DNA of 8,947 nt from Bacteroidota bacterium (GTDB lineage: Bacteria; Bacteroidota; Bacteroidia; Chitinophagales; Chitinophagaceae), in contig CANGUS010000058.1 of NCBI GenBank assembly GCA_947457085.1, forward strand, positions 1 through 8,947, given 5' to 3'. A model generated the notes under the pieces. That model was not told where the DNA came from. It made no database searches and worked only from the letters and a program-made list of their open reading frames with translations. Of the stretch, positions 6,841 through 8,947 are shown one piece after another (within the stretch, counting starts at the first letter, position 1; each line of letters begins with the position of its first letter). The position numbers and the translations under genes were made by a program.

Positions 6841-7335
6841 TTACTCTAAAATAGCTGCAACCACCTTTCCTTTTTCTACAATCACTTTTATATGTTCTTT
6901 CAAGGTAGTAGAAATTTGCATGCCTATAAAGTCAGAAGAAATAGGGAATAATTTATGTTTTCTATCAATCAAAACCGCTATTTGAATTTTTTTAGGAATC
7001 TCATGTAATAGGCACTTCAACGCATATAATATTGTTTTGCCAGAATTAGCTACATCATCAACAACAATGATATTTTTGTTAGCAATTTTAATTTTATCAT
7101 TGATTACAGGAACTAGCGGATTGTTTTTATCAATATCGATGCTAGCAGTTACTATTTTTAATTTTGAAATTGCTTCAATTTCTTTTTGCAATAAACAAGC
7201 AATGTCTACTCCTCTTTCTTGAATGCCAATCAATGTAATTTCTTTTTCATCAATATTATTTTCATAAATTTCATAAGCCATGCGCTTAATAATTTGTTGT
7301 GCTTTTGACGAATCTAACAATTGTATGTGAGGCAT
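6841..7335 (-). CDS. PyrR-like phosphoribosyltransferase family protein
   Basis: This 164-residue protein is a type I phosphoribosyltransferase. The PRPP-binding signature IIVVDDVANSGKT lies at residues 89-101, with the acidic pair Asp93-Asp94. An N-terminal strand-helix (ITLIGIQERGVDIACLL, about 33-49) supplies the usual pyrophosphate loop region, here with ERG. The segment IDRKHKLFPISSDFIG (123-138) resembles PyrR, the uracil phosphoribosyltransferase/pyr attenuator, more than the hypoxanthine or adenine enzymes. The protein is slightly shorter than PyrR (about 180), and no pyrimidine genes are nearby, so the base it uses and any RNA-binding role are open. Conserved stand-alone proteins of this kind occur across Bacteroidota. 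It converges on the TPR gene with a 51-bp gap and no convincing terminator, and is divergent from the Fe-S gene. Confidence 0.85.
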   Translation of the reverse strand: MPHIQLLDSSKAQQIIKRMAYEIYENNIDEKEITLIGIQERGVDIACLLQKEIEAISKLKIVTASIDIDKNNPLVPVINDKIKIANKNIIVVDDVANSGKTILYALKCLLHEIPKKIQIAVLIDRKHKLFPISSDFIGMQISTTLKEHIKVIVEKGKVVAAILE

Positions 7336-7454
7336 ATTGTGTTTTCTTATTTATAGCTTCATAAGTAAAGAATTTTATTTGTTTTCAGATCTCAAAAAAA
7401 TAAAATTCAATGGACTATCAATTAAAATGAATATCAGTAAAATTGGACTGAAAA

Positions 7455-7468
7455 TCACTTATAAGTGA
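7455..7468. repeat. Perfect 14-bp palindrome TCACTTATAAGTGA
   Basis: The sequence equals its own reverse complement over 14 bases and lies between divergent genes, a common place for the operator of a dimeric repressor or activator. It is about 107 bp upstream of the rightward -33 element and 120 bp upstream of the leftward start. Protein binding is inferred only from symmetry. Confidence 0.4.
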
Positions 7469-7540
7469 ATATTTATAGGCTATTGCTACTTTAATTCATT
7501 TCAATTTACGAAATGATCAATCCTAATACTAGAATTATTG

Positions 7541-7560
7541 CATTTTATATAAATAAAATG
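7541..7560. repeat. 8-bp inverted repeat abutting the -33 element
   Basis: CATTTTAT (7541-7548) and ATAAAATG (7553-7560) are perfect inverted arms around ATAA. The right arm ends one base before the TTG of the promoter at 7562. The position suits an activator or repressor site, but AT-rich inverted repeats arise easily by chance in this genome. Confidence 0.3.
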
Positions 7561-7561
7561 A

Positions 7562-7591
7562 TTGCAATTGTGAACATTCCGATTATTTTTG
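7562..7591 (+). promoter_or_regulatory. Bacteroidota-type promoter for the Fe-S protein gene
   Basis: TTG (7562-7564), a 19-bp spacer and TATTTTTG (7584-7591) match the -33/-7 consensus, with a perfect -7 element. Transcription would begin near 7598, about 26 nt before the ATG at 7624. Confidence 0.65.
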
Positions 7592-7623
7592 TAGTCAGCT
7601 AAAAGCGATACTAATTTATTTAT

Positions 7624-8940
7624 ATGATGATTATTCAACAAATAGCATTTATTATTATTTCTGGAATTGCCATTTTTTTATTTTCAAAAAAAGTAATGGA
7701 AATTCGTCGGAATATATTATTAGGAAAAGACGAAGATTTAACAGACCAACCCGATCAGCGATGGAAGAATGTAATGATGAATGCACTCGGTCAAAAAAAG
7801 ATGTTTTCCAACCCATTCGTGGCTGTTTTACATCTTTTTGTTTATGTAGGTTTTATTATTATTAATATTGAAATAGTTGAAATAATATTAGATGGAATTA
7901 CAGGCCAACATCGATTATTTGCACCAATATTAGGTGGTTTTTATGATTTCCTGATTGGTTGTTTTGAAATATTGGCACTGTTGGTCTTAGTAGCTTGTGT
8001 TATTTTCGCTTTTAGAAGAAACATCACGAAAGTGAATCGTTTAAATAGAGGGGAATTATTAGAAGCACAGCCAAGAAATGACGCCAATTTAATTTTGGTA
8101 TTTGAAATTGTGTTGATGAGTTTATTTTTAATCATGAATGCGGTTGATATTAATTTACAAGCTTTACATGCTGAACATTACACACAAACATCACCTTTTT
8201 GGATTTCTCAATTTATAGCCCCTGCTTTTAATGCATTAGGAGAAGGAACCTTAATGGGCATTGAACGTGCTTCTTGGTGGATGCATATCATCGGCATTTT
8301 CTTATTTATGAATTATTTACCCTATTCAAAGCACTTGCATGTCATCCTTGCGTTTCCGAATGCATTTTACGCTCGATTAGATGCAAAAGGTAAAGTAGCC
8401 AACATGCCTGAAATTCAAAATGAAGTTTTATATATGATGCAACCAGAATTGGCTCCAACGGGAACTGATGCCAATGCGGTGATGAAATTTGGTGCGAAAG
8501 ATGTATTTGACTTAAGTTGGAAAAATTTGATGGATGCGTATAGCTGTACAGAATGTGGACGCTGTTCAGCTGCTTGTCCTGCCAATACCACCGATAAAAA
8601 ATTATCTCCTCGTAAAATAATGATGGCAACGCGCGATCGCTTAGAAGAAGTTGGAAAAAACATCAACACAAACAAAGAATTTAAAGACGATAGTAAAACA
8701 TTATTGCATGACTACATTACAGTGGAAGAACTTCGTGCATGCACTACTTGTAATGCATGTGTACAAGAATGTCCGGTATCTATTTCACCTTTAGATATTA
8801 TTATGCAATTGCGCAGAAATTTGGTTATGGAAGAAAGCAATGCACCACAAGAGTGGAATGGAATGTTTAGTAATATTGAAAACAACATGGCGCCATGGAA
8901 ATTTAGTCCGGATGACAGAGATGCTTGGATAAACAATTAA
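7624..8940 (+). CDS. Membrane (Fe-S)-binding protein, heterodisulfide reductase-like with 4Fe-4S dicluster
   Basis: This 438-residue protein joins a membrane domain to an electron-transfer module. Hydrophobic helices lie at about 3-20, 64-90, 107-130, 155-175 and 217-243. His70, His221, His237 and His239, in or near helices, are candidate heme b ligands as in NarI-like cytochrome subunits. The C-terminal part has two complete 4Fe-4S motifs of the form CxxCxxCxxxCP: Cys308, 311, 314, 318 and Cys373, 376, 379, 383, separated by a helical linker, as in HdrC/GlpC/LdhB-type subunits. It probably passes electrons between the quinone pool and a partner protein. In Bacteroidota such genes are commonly followed by a cysteine-rich HdrB-like (CCG-domain) subunit, which would lie past the right edge. 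Two consecutive ATGs (7624, 7627) could serve as the start. Donor and acceptor cannot be named from sequence. Confidence 0.85.
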   Translation: MMIIQQIAFIIISGIAIFLFSKKVMEIRRNILLGKDEDLTDQPDQRWKNVMMNALGQKKMFSNPFVAVLHLFVYVGFIIINIEIVEIILDGITGQHRLFAPILGGFYDFLIGCFEILALLVLVACVIFAFRRNITKVNRLNRGELLEAQPRNDANLILVFEIVLMSLFLIMNAVDINLQALHAEHYTQTSPFWISQFIAPAFNALGEGTLMGIERASWWMHIIGIFLFMNYLPYSKHLHVILAFPNAFYARLDAKGKVANMPEIQNEVLYMMQPELAPTGTDANAVMKFGAKDVFDLSWKNLMDAYSCTECGRCSAACPANTTDKKLSPRKIMMATRDRLEEVGKNINTNKEFKDDSKTLLHDYITVEELRACTTCNACVQECPVSISPLDIIMQLRRNLVMEESNAPQEWNGMFSNIENNMAPWKFSPDDRDAWINN

Positions 8941-8947
8941 ACAGACT

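Larger units (their letters stand above)
7336..7623. other. 288-bp divergent intergenic region with palindromes
   Basis: No coding sequence is evident. The region serves leftward transcription of the phosphoribosyltransferase gene and rightward transcription of the Fe-S gene. It holds a 14-bp perfect palindrome (7455-7468), an 8-bp inverted repeat (7541-7560) and the rightward promoter (7562-7591). No consensus leftward -33/-7 pair was found. Confidence 0.6.

Noticed and set aside
7360..7396. Leftward promoter for the phosphoribosyltransferase gene
   Set aside because: On the minus strand TACTTATG (7367-7360) has one mismatch to TAnnTTTG, and the nearest TTTG is 25 bp away, outside the usual spacing.
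8342..8936. Minus-strand open frames antisense to the Fe-S gene
   Set aside because: The plus strand encodes two intact 4Fe-4S motifs here; the antisense frames are overlapping shadows without start context or motifs.

Overview
The window looks like a low-GC chromosomal segment from a Bacteroidota bacterium. Three lines of evidence point there. The primary sigma factor is the short form typical of the phylum, with no region 1.1 and an MRQLKITK-type N-terminus. Several genes are preceded by the phylum's distinctive promoter (TTG or TTTG, a spacer of about 19-20 bp, then TAnnTTTG) rather than a -35/-10 pair. Starts lack clear Shine-Dalgarno sequences and sit in A-rich context. I cannot assign a genus. 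Nothing looks like a mobile element, CRISPR array, tRNA or rRNA.

Layout. Positions 1-224 are mostly intergenic, with a possible leftward gene start running off the left edge and a good promoter for the first rightward gene. Positions 225-668 encode a small J-domain + KTSC-domain protein. It converges on rpoD (complement 733-1608) across a strong bidirectional terminator. rpoD has its own consensus promoter and is divergent from a START-like domain gene (1807-2187), which ends in a clear terminator. A rightward cluster follows from 2385 to 6789: an LptF/LptG-type LPS export permease starting at TTG, an open frame joining a PAP2 phosphatase to KdsB (CMP-Kdo synthetase), also starting at TTG, and an exported TPR protein. 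A PyrR-like phosphoribosyltransferase lies on the opposite strand (6841-7335). A 288-bp divergent intergenic region then leads to a membrane-bound (Fe-S)-binding, heterodisulfide-reductase-like protein (7624-8940), whose promoter is well formed.

How the genes fit together. The 2385-5207 genes form a coherent envelope module: an LPS transporter permease, a membrane lipid-phosphate phosphatase, and the enzyme that activates Kdo for the LPS inner core. The following TPR gene is probably co-transcribed. The sigma factor, the START-like gene and the phosphoribosyltransferase are ordinary housekeeping neighbours. The Fe-S protein probably belongs to a membrane electron-transfer complex continuing past the right edge.

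The most striking point is the PAP2-KdsB junction. An A7 tract keeps the two domains in one frame. One base fewer would end PAP2 at a TGA overlapping the KdsB ATG, the usual four-base operon overlap. The fusion is therefore either real and one base deep, subject to slippage, or a homopolymer error. I see no clearly new multi-gene system; most of the window is conserved Bacteroidota core sequence.
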